Source: Rossellomorea sp. BNER
GTDB lineage: Bacteria; Bacillota; Bacilli; Bacillales; Bacillaceae_B
Assembly: GCA_024213275.1 (NCBI GenBank)
Contig: JANAVG010000005.1
Coordinates: 124,478-188,477 of the forward strand
Direction: 5' to 3'
DNA: 64,000 bases
The first letter of the stretch is position 1; each line of letters starts with the position of its first letter. The notes under the pieces were generated by a model. It searched no databases, was not told where the DNA came from, and worked only from the letters and a program-made list of their open reading frames with translations. This document shows positions 20,423 to 29,994 of this stretch, one piece after another. A program made the position numbers and the translations under genes.

Positions 20423-21295
20423 TTATTTTACCCATCCGAGCAGCATCTCGCGGATAAGCTTACTAGCTGTATTCGCTGTTTGTTCGGAATGATCATAGAT
20501 TGGTGCGACTTCGACTAAGTCTGCTCCAACCACATTCACTCCTGATCGAGCGATTTCATGGATGGAAGCTAGTAATTCACGCGAAGTAATTCCACCAGCA
20601 TCGACAGTTCCTGTTCCTGGTGCATGTGCAGGATCTAATACATCAATATCAATCGTGACATAGACGGGGCGTCCTTCTAATGATGGAAGGATCTCTTTTA
20701 GAGGCTCTAAAACCTCAAACTTGGAGATATGCATCCCGTTCTCTTTTGCCCATTGGAACTCTTCCTTCATACCGGAACGGATGCCAAATGAATAAACATT
20801 CGATGGTCCGATATGCTCAGCAATTTTTCTGATCGGAGTTGAGTGTGAAAGGGGTTCTCCTTCATAATCCACACGAAGGTCCGTATGTGCGTCCATATGG
20901 ATTATGGCTAGATCCTTATGTTTCTTTGCCACAGCCTTCATCACTGGCCAAGATACTAGATGTTCTCCCCCCATACCAAACGGAATTTTCCCATCTGCTA
21001 GGAGTTGATCAATGTAATCTTCAATTAAATCAATACTTTTCTGAGGATTTCCAAAAGGTAATGGAATATCCCCTGCATCGAAGTATCTTACTTCTTCTAA
21101 TTCACGATCTAAGTATGGGCTATATTCTTCAAGCCCGATAGAAACCTCACGGATGCGTGCAGGCCCGAAACGGGATCCAGGGCGATAACTGACTGTCCAA
21201 TCCATAGGCATTCCATAAAGAACTACCTGACTGTCTTCATAGGACGGATGACTGCAAATAAACACATTACCGGAGTATGCTTCATCAAATCTCAT
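20423..21295 (-). CDS. speB: Agmatinase
   Basis: Hydrolyses agmatine to putrescine and urea, using two Mn ions. The 290 residues match B. subtilis SpeB nearly throughout. Metal ligands are visible in GMGGEHLVSW, IIHMDAHTDLR and TIDIDVLDPAHAPG. The ATG at 21295 (MRFDEAYSGN) follows AGGGAGG by eight bases; the longer upstream frame runs into a repeat and is not used. It lies downstream of speE on the same strand, so the two together turn agmatine into spermidine. Confidence 0.97.
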   Translation of the reverse strand: MRFDEAYSGNVFICSHPSYEDSQVVLYGMPMDWTVSYRPGSRFGPARIREVSIGLEEYSPYLDRELEEVRYFDAGDIPLPFGNPQKSIDLIEDYIDQLLADGKIPFGMGGEHLVSWPVMKAVAKKHKDLAIIHMDAHTDLRVDYEGEPLSHSTPIRKIAEHIGPSNVYSFGIRSGMKEEFQWAKENGMHISKFEVLEPLKEILPSLEGRPVYVTIDIDVLDPAHAPGTGTVDAGGITSRELLASIHEIARSGVNVVGADLVEVAPIYDHSEQTANTASKLIREMLLGWVK

Positions 21296-21313
21296 CTTTA
21301 TGACCTCCCTATT

Positions 21314-21368
21314 TAGGGACGGTCCTCGAGTACGTTGACGCTTTAACGCAACCAAGAACCGTCCCCGA
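21314..21368. repeat. Family-4 hairpin between speE and speB
   Basis: TAGGGACGGTCCTCGAG and AAGAACCGTCCCCGAG form inverted arms around a loop rich in GCGTTA/TAACGC. It separates speE from speB, which are close neighbours in B. subtilis, and could lower speB expression relative to speE. Confidence 0.65.
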
Positions 21369-21381
21369 GCGATTTAACGCG

Positions 21382-22212
21382 TTACTCTGTTAAGTCTTTT
21401 ACGAATTTTGGCAGGACGAATGCTGCTTTGTGCAGTTCTTTTGTGTAGTATTTTGTTTCGATTTCATGGTATCTTTCTTCGCTTATTTCTAGTGGGTCAT
21501 ATTTTTTGGATCCTAGTGTAAATGCCCACAAGCCACTTGGGTATGTTGGGATGTTTGCCGTATATAGACGTGTGATCGGGAAGATTTCCTTCACATCGCT
21601 TTGAACTTGGCGAATAAGATCGGCTTTAAACCACGGGTTATCTGATTGGGCAACAAAAATTCCGTCTTCTTTCAGCGCTTTTGAAATACCTGCATAGAAC
21701 CCCTTTGAGAACAGGTTAACAGCTGGTCCAACTGGTTCTGTTGAATCCACCATGATGACGTCATATTCGTTTTCACTCTTCGCAATATGCATAAAGCCAT
21801 CACCAACTTGAACATCTACTCGTTCATTTTCAAGCTCACCAGCTATTTCTGGTAGATATTCTTTTGAGTACTCGATTACTTTCCCATCAATGTCAACCAG
21901 AACCGCTTTCTTTACACTTGGATGCTTTAGAATTTCACGGATAACGCCACCGTCTCCTCCACCTACAACCAAGACTGTTTCTGGATTTGGATGGGTAAAC
22001 AACGGTACATGTGCCACCATCTCATGATAAACAAACTCATCCTTTTGAGAAGTCATAACCATCCCATCAAGTAGAAGCATGTTTCCCCACTCTTCTGTTT
22101 CAACCATATCAAGCTTTTGAAAATCTGTTTGCTCTGTATGTAAAGTTTTATTTACCTTCATTGTAATTCCAAAGTTTTCTGTTTGCTTTTCTGTAAACCA
22201 AAAGCCACCCAT
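21382..22212 (-). CDS. speE: Spermidine synthase
   Basis: Transfers aminopropyl from decarboxylated S-adenosylmethionine to putrescine. The 276 residues equal the B. subtilis length, with [15 protein letters not shown] (cofactor loop), [16 protein letters not shown] and the catalytic Asp in [23 protein letters not shown] precedes the ATG. First gene of the speE-speB pair. The 500 bases upstream, shared with divergent pbpG, contain a family-1 repeat. Confidence 0.96.
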   Translation of the reverse strand: MGGFWFTEKQTENFGITMKVNKTLHTEQTDFQKLDMVETEEWGNMLLLDGMVMTSQKDEFVYHEMVAHVPLFTHPNPETVLVVGGGDGGVIREILKHPSVKKAVLVDIDGKVIEYSKEYLPEIAGELENERVDVQVGDGFMHIAKSENEYDVIMVDSTEPVGPAVNLFSKGFYAGISKALKEDGIFVAQSDNPWFKADLIRQVQSDVKEIFPITRLYTANIPTYPSGLWAFTLGSKKYDPLEISEERYHEIETKYYTKELHKAAFVLPKFVKDLTE

Positions 22213-22331
22213 TCATCTTCATCCTTTCTGTTTTAACTTTCACGTTACAAATGAACTTTTTCTATTAAAAAAATGTCCTACCGGAACATCAATGTTATCC
22301 TTCCCCAACTTATTAAATACAAACATATAAG

Positions 22332-22453
22332 AAAAGCGGAAGCGCCTTGAACAGGCCTGACAAGCATAAGACGAATCACATAGAAAGGGTGATTTTTCCC
22401 TTTCTATGTGATTCGTCTTAAAACTCGAAGGCCTAGGCGCTGGAGCTGGACAC
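22332..22453. repeat. Family-1 palindromic repeat upstream of speE and pbpG
   Basis: A short-form copy: AAAAGCGGAAGCGCC to GCTGGACAC, with tip CACATAGAAAGGG paired to CCCTTTCTATGTG. A further ~50 bases to about 22502 match the stretch after the pyrG-leader copy, ending TTTTTATACTTTCTT. ATAAGAAAAGCG flanks the element on both sides (about 22328 and 22505); the second is followed by AACTGGACA and looks like an internally deleted remnant. The rest of the 518-base gap holds only the pbpG upstream region. Confidence 0.85.
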
Positions 22454-22644
22454 TGATAAATCTTTTTATCCGCAAACACTCCAAATTTTTATACTTTCTT
22501 ATCTTATAAGAAAAGCGAACTGGACAACAACAAATATACATAAACATGAGAACACTTTTTCAATCATATTCTTTCTTATATCAAGGAAAAGTATAGTCGA
22601 ATCTAGCAAAATTTCAAGAAAAAATTTTTTATTATAGAAGGAAT

Positions 22645-22674
22645 GTTTAAAATCCACCTATTTTTTTCATACTG
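22645..22674 (+). promoter_or_regulatory. Weak forespore-type promoter candidate for pbpG
   Basis: GTTTA (22645-22649), 18 bases, CATACTG (22668-22674). This resembles the sigma-G form (GnATR, CATnnTA) with two mismatches. pbpG of B. subtilis is made in the forespore, which motivates the search; the match alone would not stand. Confidence 0.3.
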
Positions 22675-22730
22675 TTACTATTATTACTTTTTTAAAATTC
22701 AGTAATCCGAATGGAAATGGGGGGAGAAAT

Positions 22731-24806
22731 ATGGAGATTTTAACCGATTCTCAAATCAAAAAATCGAAAAAGTATTTGAGAGCCATCATCTTTATTAGTT
22801 TACTATTTTCAGTCTTAATCCTATTTTTCCTTCTAGGATTATTCACTTACGCCAAAATAAAGGGACCACCACCACTAGCTGTTCCACAATCAACATTAAT
22901 TTATAGTGCAAATGAAGAAGTGATTGGGGAGAGTAATCAAGGTGGGCAAAAAAGGTATTGGGTTAAATTAAGTCAAATTTCCCCTGCAATGATTGACGCC
23001 ACACTAGTTATTGAGGATAAAAATTTTTATGAGCATCATGGATTTGATCTTAAACGGATTGCTGGAGCTGCGATCGCAGACATTAAAGCAATGGCAAAAG
23101 TTCAAGGAGCAAGTACGATATCACAGCAATATGCCAGGAATCTGTTTCTTACTCACGATAAAACTTGGACCCGCAAACTAAACGAAGCTCTTTACACCTA
23201 TCGCATCGAAATGAACTATTCTAAGGAAAAGATCTTGGAAGGATATATGAATACCATCTATTACGGACACGGTGCGTACGGGATTCAAGCTGCTAGTCAA
23301 TTTTATTTTGGCAAAGATGCTAATGAGCTTACACTTGCTGAATCTGCACTACTAGCAGGGATTCCAAAAGGACCTAGCCATTATTCTCCACTATCATCCT
23401 ATGAAAAATCAAAATCACGACAAGAAATTATCTTAAATACAATGGTAAAAGAACAAAAAATTACAAAAGATGAAGCCGAGAAGGCAAAACGGGCAGAACT
23501 GAAGATCATTGGGGAACATGAGCACCAACATATTAAAATGGCTCCCTACTTTCAAGACGTAGTCAAACACCAACTCCAAACCCAGTTTGGATTGGATGAG
23601 AAAACAATTGAATTAGGCGGGTTGAAAGTCTATACGACACTAAACCCAAAACATCAGAAAGTGGCAGAGAAAGTGATTAGTGAAGAAATGGATCCAGAAT
23701 CAGAGGTTCAAATTGGATTTGCTTCGATGAATCCAAAGAATGGATATGTAACGGCTTTAGTAGGCGGCAGGGATTATGAAGAGAGTCCCTACAATCGGGC
23801 AGTACAAGCGATTAGACAGCCTGGCTCTACCATAAAACCATTACTCTATTACGAGGCTTTAGAGAGGGGTTTTACGCCGTCGACAACGATGAAAAGTGAA
23901 CTGACGACCTTTACCTTTAATGATGGGCAAAGTAAATACACGCCGCATAATTATAATAATAAGTATGCTAATGACAAGATTACTCTAGCACAAGCCATTG
24001 CGGTTTCTGATAATGTTTATGCAGTCAAAACACATCTTTTTCTAGGGGAAGAAGTGTTAGCAAATGCAGCGAAAAAATTTGGACTATCAACGAAAATTAA
24101 ACCTATTCCCTCCTCCGCTCTTGGAACCTCTGGAGCAAGGGTGATTGACATGGTCAACGCCTACAATATGTTTGCAAATGGCGGAGTGAAGGTGGAACCA
24201 GTATTTATAACACGAGTGGAAGACTTCACGGGAAAAGTGATTTATGAGCATGAATGGGAGAAAGAACAAGTTTTAGATCCTGATGTCGCCTTTGTTATGA
24301 CACATATGTTAACCGGAATTTTCGACCCGAAATTAAATGATTATTCCACTGTGACAGGAATCACGATTCGTGAACATATTACCAGACAATACGCAGGAAA
24401 ATCCGGAACGACGAACACGGATAACTGGATGATTGGTTTTTCCCCACAGCTAACGGCTGGAATCTGGACAGGCTACGATAAAGGGAAAGACATCACAGCT
24501 ATAGCAGACAAAAGGTATGCTAAGGAAATCTGGGTTCAGTTTATGGAGGAAGCTTTAAAGGGCGAGCCCATAAAGACATTTAAGCCGACAAACGATGTTG
24601 TGGGGGTCAAAGTGAATCCTCATGACGGAAAGCTTGCCACAAAAGATTGCTCTTCCCAGCGATTCACTTATTTTGTGAAAGGAACCGTACCAACAGAATA
24701 TTGCACAGACCAATTGGACGAAAAAAATGAGAAGGAACCAAATAAAGAAGAAAAGAAAGATAGTGATCAACCTTGGTACAAAAAGTTTAAGGAATGGTTG
24801 TTTTAG
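22731..24806 (+). CDS. pbpG: Class A penicillin-binding protein PbpG (PBP2d)
   Basis: Bifunctional peptidoglycan polymerase and cross-linker. The 691 residues equal B. subtilis PbpG. There is one membrane anchor (~16-42), a GT51 glycosyltransferase domain with catalytic Glu95 in VIEDKNFYEHHG and QGASTISQQYARN, and a transpeptidase domain with Ser366-x-x-Lys in RQPGSTIKP, SDN at 426-428 and KSGT at 557-560. GGGGGGAG precedes the ATG. In B. subtilis it helps to make the germ-cell wall of the forespore; the same neighbours (speE, ywhD) support that role here. Confidence 0.95.
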   Translation: MEILTDSQIKKSKKYLRAIIFISLLFSVLILFFLLGLFTYAKIKGPPPLAVPQSTLIYSANEEVIGESNQGGQKRYWVKLSQISPAMIDATLVIEDKNFYEHHGFDLKRIAGAAIADIKAMAKVQGASTISQQYARNLFLTHDKTWTRKLNEALYTYRIEMNYSKEKILEGYMNTIYYGHGAYGIQAASQFYFGKDANELTLAESALLAGIPKGPSHYSPLSSYEKSKSRQEIILNTMVKEQKITKDEAEKAKRAELKIIGEHEHQHIKMAPYFQDVVKHQLQTQFGLDEKTIELGGLKVYTTLNPKHQKVAEKVISEEMDPESEVQIGFASMNPKNGYVTALVGGRDYEESPYNRAVQAIRQPGSTIKPLLYYEALERGFTPSTTMKSELTTFTFNDGQSKYTPHNYNNKYANDKITLAQAIAVSDNVYAVKTHLFLGEEVLANAAKKFGLSTKIKPIPSSALGTSGARVIDMVNAYNMFANGGVKVEPVFITRVEDFTGKVIYEHEWEKEQVLDPDVAFVMTHMLTGIFDPKLNDYSTVTGITIREHITRQYAGKSGTTNTDNWMIGFSPQLTAGIWTGYDKGKDITAIADKRYAKEIWVQFMEEALKGEPIKTFKPTNDVVGVKVNPHDGKLATKDCSSQRFTYFVKGTVPTEYCTDQLDEKNEKEPNKEEKKDSDQPWYKKFKEWLF

Positions 24807-24910
24807 AGAGATTGGCGTATCGTGTTAGTGGAATTTGGCGAATGACCGATATTTGATTTTTAGACCGATAAACAGCGAACTTTACTACTAACAAAGACGT
24901 TCTCTACAAA

Positions 24911-24948
24911 TGAAAAACCTCGGGATTGTGCGGTCCAGAGGTTTTTCA
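24911..24948. terminator. Bidirectional terminator between pbpG and ywhD
   Basis: TGAAAAACCTC (24911-24921) pairs with GAGGTTTTTCA (24938-24948); a loose T-rich run follows on the plus strand. The genes on either side converge, so the hairpin can serve both. Confidence 0.8.
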
Positions 24949-25080
24949 TGTCCTAGTTTTTTAAGTGCAAACTGTGTTTTAAGTTTACTTTTTTTCCTGT
25001 TATAGGGCAAGGTGTGAACAAGATTTTCGAAAAAATGTCATAATTCGTTCAACAATTTGTAAGATAATGTTAATACCTGG

Positions 25081-25593
25081 TTAAACCATTAAATCTTGTT
25101 TCAGTTTTTCTTCTGAACGTTCCCACATGCCTTCATCATGTGATTGTAGATAGTCTTTTAAAATCATTTTAGATTTTTCATCCATATGGTCGACGATTAT
25201 ATGACGTTTAATCGATTTATCCATGCGATTCACATGCTCTGGTAAAAGCTTATATCCTCTACGTTTTTCCCGATTCACAACCATTTCACAAGCAGTTACC
25301 CCTGCATAATAGGGACCTGCTTCTTTACGGTCAATCGTTACCCAAACAAGCCAGTAAGGTTTTCCACCTTCTGAATCTTCACGATTTGGTGTAAACTTAA
25401 TCCCCTTTTCCACCTGGCTTCTTGCGTGCATTGCCCCAATATCAACAATGGCATCTCCATCTTCAACATCGACAATCACAGGTGACACATTATCTAAGCT
25501 CAAGCTTCCGACGCCATACCCTCCATGTCCATCAGTGGGATCACTTTTTATAATATTAAATCCAATACTTTTCTTCTTTTTATTCTCTTCCAT
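25081..25593 (-). CDS. ywhD: YwhD family protein
   Basis: Conserved Bacillaceae protein of unknown function, about 170 residues, with the family segment DGHGGYGVGSLSLDN and VWVTIDRKEAGPYYAGV. No signal peptide or membrane helix. I choose the ATG at 25593 (MEENKKKKSIGF) because GGGAG lies nine bases upstream; an in-frame TTG three codons earlier lacks spacing. It is downstream of ywhC with a 22-base gap, as in B. subtilis. Confidence 0.85.
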   Translation of the reverse strand: MEENKKKKSIGFNIIKSDPTDGHGGYGVGSLSLDNVSPVIVDVEDGDAIVDIGAMHARSQVEKGIKFTPNREDSEGGKPYWLVWVTIDRKEAGPYYAGVTACEMVVNREKRRGYKLLPEHVNRMDKSIKRHIIVDHMDEKSKMILKDYLQSHDEGMWERSEEKLKQDLMV

Positions 25594-25615
25594 TCTGTTC
25601 AACTCCCTTTACTCT

Positions 25616-26275
25616 TTATAAAAATGCGGAAAATAATGTAGAGAAAATTGTATTAAACACTGGGACCACAGCATCCATACCGCCATTTAAGAATGGCCAG
25701 ATTGTGTAGCTTCCCAAGGGTGTAATCACTAATATGATAAAAAGGATTACCCCGTATTGTTCATATTGAGATAATTTTGACCGAATCCTTGGTGGAGATA
25801 GATCCTCTATAATCCGATAGCCATCTAGTGGTGGGAACGGTAGTAAGTTAAAGAAAAACAATAAGATGTTTAAGTACACAATCATATTAATTAAGTCCAA
25901 TAGAAATGGCGGGGCTTGATATCCTAAATTCACAAATAAATAAAGCACACCATAAAACACAAATGCTAGGAGAAAGTTGCTCAATGGTCCCGCTGCTGAT
26001 ACTAGTATCCCCGCAAGCCGCGGGTTCTTAAAGTGAAAACGATTCACTGGCACTGGTCGCGCCCAGCCAAATCCGGCAATCAGGATAAATAGTGTACCTA
26101 CCGGATCTAAGTGCTGGATAGGATTTAAGGTTAACCTTCCCTGATCCTTTGCCGTTGAATCCCCAAATTTATACGCAACATAGGCGTGGGCGAATTCATG
26201 AAAGGTAAAAGCAAGTAAAAGAGCAAAAACCACAAACGGGAGCTCTTCTAAATTAAAAAACAAAAATTGATCCAA
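25616..26275 (-). CDS. ywhC: Site-2-protease-like membrane metalloprotease
   Basis: M50-family zinc protease embedded in the membrane. The 219 residues, starting at TTG 26275 (AAAGGGG eight bases before), equal the B. subtilis YwhC length. The zinc-binding HEFAH sits in the first long helix (FTFHEFAHAYVAYKFGD), with the third ligand in LLPFPPLDG; four to five further hydrophobic helices follow. Its target is unknown. It precedes ywhD and is divergent from ywhB. Confidence 0.9.
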   Translation of the reverse strand: MDQFLFFNLEELPFVVFALLLAFTFHEFAHAYVAYKFGDSTAKDQGRLTLNPIQHLDPVGTLFILIAGFGWARPVPVNRFHFKNPRLAGILVSAAGPLSNFLLAFVFYGVLYLFVNLGYQAPPFLLDLINMIVYLNILLFFFNLLPFPPLDGYRIIEDLSPPRIRSKLSQYEQYGVILFIILVITPLGSYTIWPFLNGGMDAVVPVFNTIFSTLFSAFL

Positions 26276-26597
26276 TGTATGTACCCCTTTATCGTTAAAT
26301 TTGGCTGTTTTCGTAAACCTTGTTGCTAAAAGCAAAAAGCTACTTCCCCGTATCCCTTTTGTGTTTACTATCAAAACGGGAAAGGTCAGCTTGGATGATA
26401 GGCGACCTGCCTATTCCCCTGCTTCCTACTCTTGAAAAACAACAATTTCACGAAAGAAGACTTGATTTTATTTCCCACTTAAACAGTTTATTAAAAAAAT
26501 TTCCGCCTCATACTCCATAAAATTGTTTGAATTCCTGTAAAATAAAAAAGACACTATATCGTGATTGTATCAAAAAAAAGAACAAGGAGCGAAAACA
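26276..26597. other. Divergent intergenic region ywhC/ywhB
   Basis: These 322 bases hold the upstream regions of two divergent genes. I see no repeat, no small gene and no promoter good enough to call on either strand. Confidence 0.5.
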
Positions 26598-26783
26598 ATG
26601 CCATATATTACTGTAAAAATGCTAGAAGGACGAACAGAAGACCAAAAAAAAGCACTAGTAGAAAAGGTTACAACCGCTGTCAGTGAAACAACAGGGGCTC
26701 CAGAGGAAAAAATCGTGGTGTTTATTGAAGAAATGAACAAAGGCAACTATGCTGTAGGCGGCAAACGACTTAGTGATAACTAG
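26598..26783 (+). CDS. ywhB: 4-oxalocrotonate tautomerase family protein
   Basis: A 61-residue tautomerase subunit. After Met removal the N-terminal Pro (MPYITVKML) is the catalytic base, and an Arg follows at EGRTEDQK, as in 4-oxalocrotonate tautomerase; subunits assemble as hexamers. AAGGAG lies eight bases before the ATG. The physiological substrate in Bacillus is unknown. Its stop codon TAG lies directly against the first copy of a tandem family-1 repeat array, which may have replaced its own terminator. Confidence 0.9.
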   Translation: MPYITVKMLEGRTEDQKKALVEKVTTAVSETTGAPEEKIVVFIEEMNKGNYAVGGKRLSDN

Positions 26784-26905
26784 AAAAGCGGAAGCGCCTT
26801 GAACAGACCTGACAAGCATAAGACGAGTCACATAGAAAGGGTGCCCTTTCCCTTTCTATGTGACTTGGCTTATGTCTCGAAGGTCTAGGCGCTGGAGCTG
26901 GACAC
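26784..26905. repeat. Family-1 repeat array, copy a (short form)
   Basis: 122-bp short form, tip CACATAGAAAGGG with CCCTTTCTATGTG. It appears identical to copy c at 27097-27218. Copies a, b and c stand head to tail, separated only by TAG. Confidence 0.9.
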
Positions 26906-26908
26906 TAG

Positions 26909-27093
26909 AAAAGCGGAAGCGCCTCGTGTATAGGATGAAAGGCTAAGTTCGCCACGTCCTGTGGCAACGCCTTTCTGACCCACGTCCTGTGGGCCTCCGA
27001 CAAGCATAAGGCGAGTCACCAATGAAGGGTGCCTTTTCCCTTCATTGGTGACTTGACTTATGTCTCGAGGAGCTAGGCGCTGGAGCTGGACAC
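26909..27093. repeat. Family-1 repeat array, copy b (long form)
   Basis: 185-bp long form. After AAAAGCGGAAGCGCCT it carries an extra ~70-base module with two small hairpins, each CCACGTCCTGTGG. Its tip is CACCAATGAAGGG with CCCTTCATTGGTG, a different sequence from copies a and c but fully paired. Confidence 0.9.
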
Positions 27094-27096
27094 TAG

Positions 27097-27240
27097 AAAA
27101 GCGGAAGCGCCTTGAACAGACCTGACAAGCATAAGACGAGTCACATAGAAAGGGTGCCCTTTCCCTTTCTATGTGACTTGGCTTATGTCTCGAAGGTCTA
27201 GGCGCTGGAGCTGGACACTAGAGAAAAGCGGAAGCGCCTT
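27097..27240. repeat. Family-1 repeat array, copy c and a truncated fourth start
   Basis: Copy c (27097-27218) repeats copy a. It is followed by GAG and a fragment AAAAGCGGAAGCGCC (27224-27238), then a T-run that leads straight into the ywgA stop. The array fills the whole convergent gap between ywhB and ywgA. Confidence 0.9.
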
Positions 27241-27244
27241 TTTC

Positions 27245-27748
27245 TTAATGGATTTTATACTTTAATTGGTTAATATACTCATATGCTTCATCTACTTCTT
27301 CTGCTGTGTACTTTTGTTTCCTTTTCAGCGTGAAAATTTTCTCTTTTACTTCATCTTTCTCTAAATTATCAAAGTAAAGAATGGTAGAAACCAGTTCTAA
27401 AAAGCGGGCAGATTGAAGGTTCATATCCTCTAAACAGTCTTTTAAAAAAGGCATTTCTTCTTCGTACATATTTAGGAACCCTTGACCCTCTTCTGTAATG
27501 GTATATCGATATTGAAAATATCCACCCTTTTTCTCTCTTACTTCACTTATAAAGCCCATATTACATAGCTCTTCCACTCGTAATGTTAGCTCTTCTGAAT
27601 AAGGGCCATAAAAGTGAAATTGAAATCTTTCTTGAAAGGGGAATGTCAGCTTTTTTGAAATGTAAATCATTTTTTGAAGCTTTTTTCTTCCTACAATCTC
27701 TCCGGAAGCCAAAAATGCACTCATTAGTCTAGCGTGATCTTTCAACAA
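27245..27748 (-). CDS. ywgA: YwgA family protein
   Basis: Conserved Firmicute protein, 167 residues, with GRKKLQKMIYISKKL and FHFYGPYSEELTLRVEEL, a winged-helix-like fold that resembles the DUF4065/SocA (antitoxin-associated) type; function unknown. It starts TTG-TTG after AAGGA; either codon could be used. It lies directly downstream of ywfO on the same strand, as in B. subtilis. Confidence 0.85.
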   Translation of the reverse strand: MLKDHARLMSAFLASGEIVGRKKLQKMIYISKKLTFPFQERFQFHFYGPYSEELTLRVEELCNMGFISEVREKKGGYFQYRYTITEEGQGFLNMYEEEMPFLKDCLEDMNLQSARFLELVSTILYFDNLEKDEVKEKIFTLKRKQKYTAEEVDEAYEYINQLKYKIH

Positions 27749-27804
27749 TGGTCCTTCATCTCCTACTCTAGTATTGCCTTGTAAGATCCGTCGTCGTTAT
27801 GGTC

Positions 27805-29106
27805 TTATGGTAAATCTAAGATCGTACGTATTTGCCTCTTTATATTTTTCTTAGAAGTCTCGTCATATAGAAAATCAGCGGGGAAATAGAGCTTATGATC
27901 CGTTCTTCTTTTCCCAGAAATGGAATCGACAATATCGGATTCTCTTGAAAGCTCTCGTAAATCTCCACTTGGCATCATCAGATGAATCGGTAGTCTTTCT
28001 TCTTCTTCACCAGGTCGATAAAAGTCGTAAGGTAAATCTGAAGAAGAGTCAAGTACTAAGTAATATTCTGGATCAATCCCAGCTTTTTTGAACAGAGTTT
28101 CAAGCTCGCTGTGTTTTTTATATTCTTTCGCTGGATCGAATTCAACGTATTTGTATAGATTACGATTCATAAACCTGCGGCATAGGTCACTCAATATCGG
28201 ATCTTCTTCCTCTTCCCAGATTTGAAAATAATAGAGAATAACTGCCTCGTCTAATTTCAAATAATCTTTTAGAGAGACATCTCCTTCAAACATAGAATAA
28301 AAATGAATCGGATGAAGCTTAAAGGAATAAGAATTTTCATAGAGCTCTTTAGCCCGATGAAGAATTTTTGTCAAAATGACCTCTGCACTTCGTGTTACTG
28401 GGTGGAAATAGACTTGCCAGTACATTTGATATCGACTCATAATGTAATCTTCCACTGCATGCATACCACTATATTTGATGACTACTTGATCTTCCCTTGG
28501 TCTCATTACCCTTAGAATTCTTTCCATATCAAAATGCCCATAGCTTACACCAGTAAAGTACGCATCTCTTTGCAGGTAATCCATACGATCTGCGTCAATC
28601 TGGCTTGAGATTAGGCTCACAACAAGCTTATTTTCATATGTTTTCGCGATCACTTCTGCAACATATTTCGGAAAATCCTTGCTCACTTTAGAAAGAATCT
28701 CGTTTACTTCGGTATCTCCTAAAATAATCGCTTGCGTGAAATGCTCATGGTCAAGCTGAAAGACTTTTTCAAAAGAATGGGAGAAAGGACCATGGCCGAG
28801 GTCATGAAGAAGTGCTGCACATAAGGATAATAGTCTTTCTTCTTTACTCCATTCAGGACGACCATCAAATACATCATCGACAATTCGGCGTATGATTTCA
28901 TATACCCCTAGAGAGTGGTTAAATCGACTATGTTCTGCCCCATGAAAGGTTAAATAGGTGGTTCCTAGCTGGCGAATTCTTCTCAATCTTTGAAATTCCT
29001 TTGTTCCAATTAAATCCCAAATTACTCTATCTTTAACGTGCACATATCGATGAACAGGGTCTTTAAAAACTTTTTCCTCATCTAATTTCTGTTTGGAATA
29101 TTCCAT
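27805..29106 (-). CDS. ywfO: HD-domain phosphohydrolase YwfO
   Basis: A 433-residue cytosolic HD-superfamily protein. The metal site is seen in RFNHSLGVYEI, LLHDLGHGPFSHSFE and SSQIDADRMDYLQRD, the pattern of dGTPase/SAMHD1-like nucleotide hydrolases. B. subtilis YwfO has the same length and context. The likely activity is on (d)NTPs, by family inference. It forms a unit with ywgA (56-base gap). Confidence 0.9.
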   Translation of the reverse strand: MEYSKQKLDEEKVFKDPVHRYVHVKDRVIWDLIGTKEFQRLRRIRQLGTTYLTFHGAEHSRFNHSLGVYEIIRRIVDDVFDGRPEWSKEERLLSLCAALLHDLGHGPFSHSFEKVFQLDHEHFTQAIILGDTEVNEILSKVSKDFPKYVAEVIAKTYENKLVVSLISSQIDADRMDYLQRDAYFTGVSYGHFDMERILRVMRPREDQVVIKYSGMHAVEDYIMSRYQMYWQVYFHPVTRSAEVILTKILHRAKELYENSYSFKLHPIHFYSMFEGDVSLKDYLKLDEAVILYYFQIWEEEEDPILSDLCRRFMNRNLYKYVEFDPAKEYKKHSELETLFKKAGIDPEYYLVLDSSSDLPYDFYRPGEEEERLPIHLMMPSGDLRELSRESDIVDSISGKRRTDHKLYFPADFLYDETSKKNIKRQIRTILDLP

Positions 29107-29362
29107 ATTTTACCCTCTTCCTAACTAGCATGCTTCTATTATAACGACTTTTTTTATCGACTTCATCTAGAAATATGTCGGAAAAACATTCAAAACCCCA
29201 GAAACCTTTTGTAGACAACCATGGTAAGGATTAAAATATTTTTAAAGAGTCTTATTGTTAACAAACTATTCTGATAACTGTATAAAGGCATAAAAAATCA
29301 CCTTATCTCAAATATGGAAGATATCGTCTCCCATTCTTAGAAATGTGGCGATTCTATTCTAC

Positions 29363-29587
29363 TTAATACTTTAGCTTTTTTTGAACTTTTTCGATTAACT
29401 CTTCTTCTGTCAATGCCGCAACAGGTCGATTATTAACAAAGGCAAAGGTCTTTTTGCGTCCTGGTCCACAATAAGATTGGCAGCCTACCGTAACTGGTGC
29501 ATTTAAATCTAACTGTTTCAACTTTGGGATAAGTGTTTTCACATTAACGGCTTGACAATCATCGCAAACACGAAATTCGTTTGCCAT
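29363..29587 (-). CDS. DUF1450 small cysteine protein
   Basis: A 74-residue protein with Cys8-x2-Cys11 ([10 protein letters not shown]) and a second pair in [22 protein letters not shown], as in the YuzB/DUF1450 family, which has a thioredoxin-like appearance reminiscent of small [2Fe-2S] or metal-binding proteins. Function unknown. The ATG is preceded by AAAGGGTTG. It lies alone between ywfO and divergent rsfA. Confidence 0.75.
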   Translation of the reverse strand: MANEFRVCDDCQAVNVKTLIPKLKQLDLNAPVTVGCQSYCGPGRKKTFAFVNNRPVAALTEEELIEKVQKKLKY

Positions 29588-29918
29588 TCGTCAACAACCC
29601 TTTCATTTAAAGATATTAAAGTATAAAAATTTTCGAGTGTTTACGGAAAGAAAGGTTTATCTGTATCCGGCACAAGCAGCCTGCTCCTAGAACATGGCCA
29701 TTCATCCTTATTCAAAACCTAACGCTTTCCTTGATTGTTCACTATATGATAGCAATTTCCGCTATCTAGAATACATTTTCTCGTCCTGATTTGCAATAGA
29801 GGTTCTCTTCCAATCTTTATTTCCTTCAAAGCTAATCCTACTTTCACAACGAAACTATTAGATATAAAAAATTTTTAACATATTCGTATAAAATCACTTC
29901 GAACTGTCCATGCTGAGA
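29588..29918. other. Intergenic region upstream of rsfA
   Basis: About 330 AT-rich bases between a minus-strand gene and rsfA. I see no repeat-family member and no small gene; only the promoter at 29919 near its end is worth noting. Confidence 0.5.
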
Positions 29919-29948
29919 GTATAGAAATACTTGTTTTAAGGCCTAATA
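29919..29948 (+). promoter_or_regulatory. Forespore (sigma-G/F type) promoter of rsfA
   Basis: GTATA (29919-29923), 18 bases, CCTAATA (29942-29948), close to the sigma-G pattern GnATR / CATnnTA. GTATA also fits the -35 of sigma-F, with GG 16 bases on. B. subtilis rsfA is under sigma-F and sigma-G, which agrees. It lies 46 bases before the chosen start codon. Confidence 0.55.
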
Positions 29949-29994
29949 CGATCGTATTTTCCTGAAAAATTCAAAGAATGATATGGGAGTTGAG

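Noticed and set aside
22240-22479. 79-codon minus-strand frame upstream of speE
   Set aside because: It is a translation of the family-1 repeat; similar frames appear in other copies by chance.
26784-27240. CRISPR array
   Set aside because: The units are long, adjacent and palindromic, with no spacers between them.
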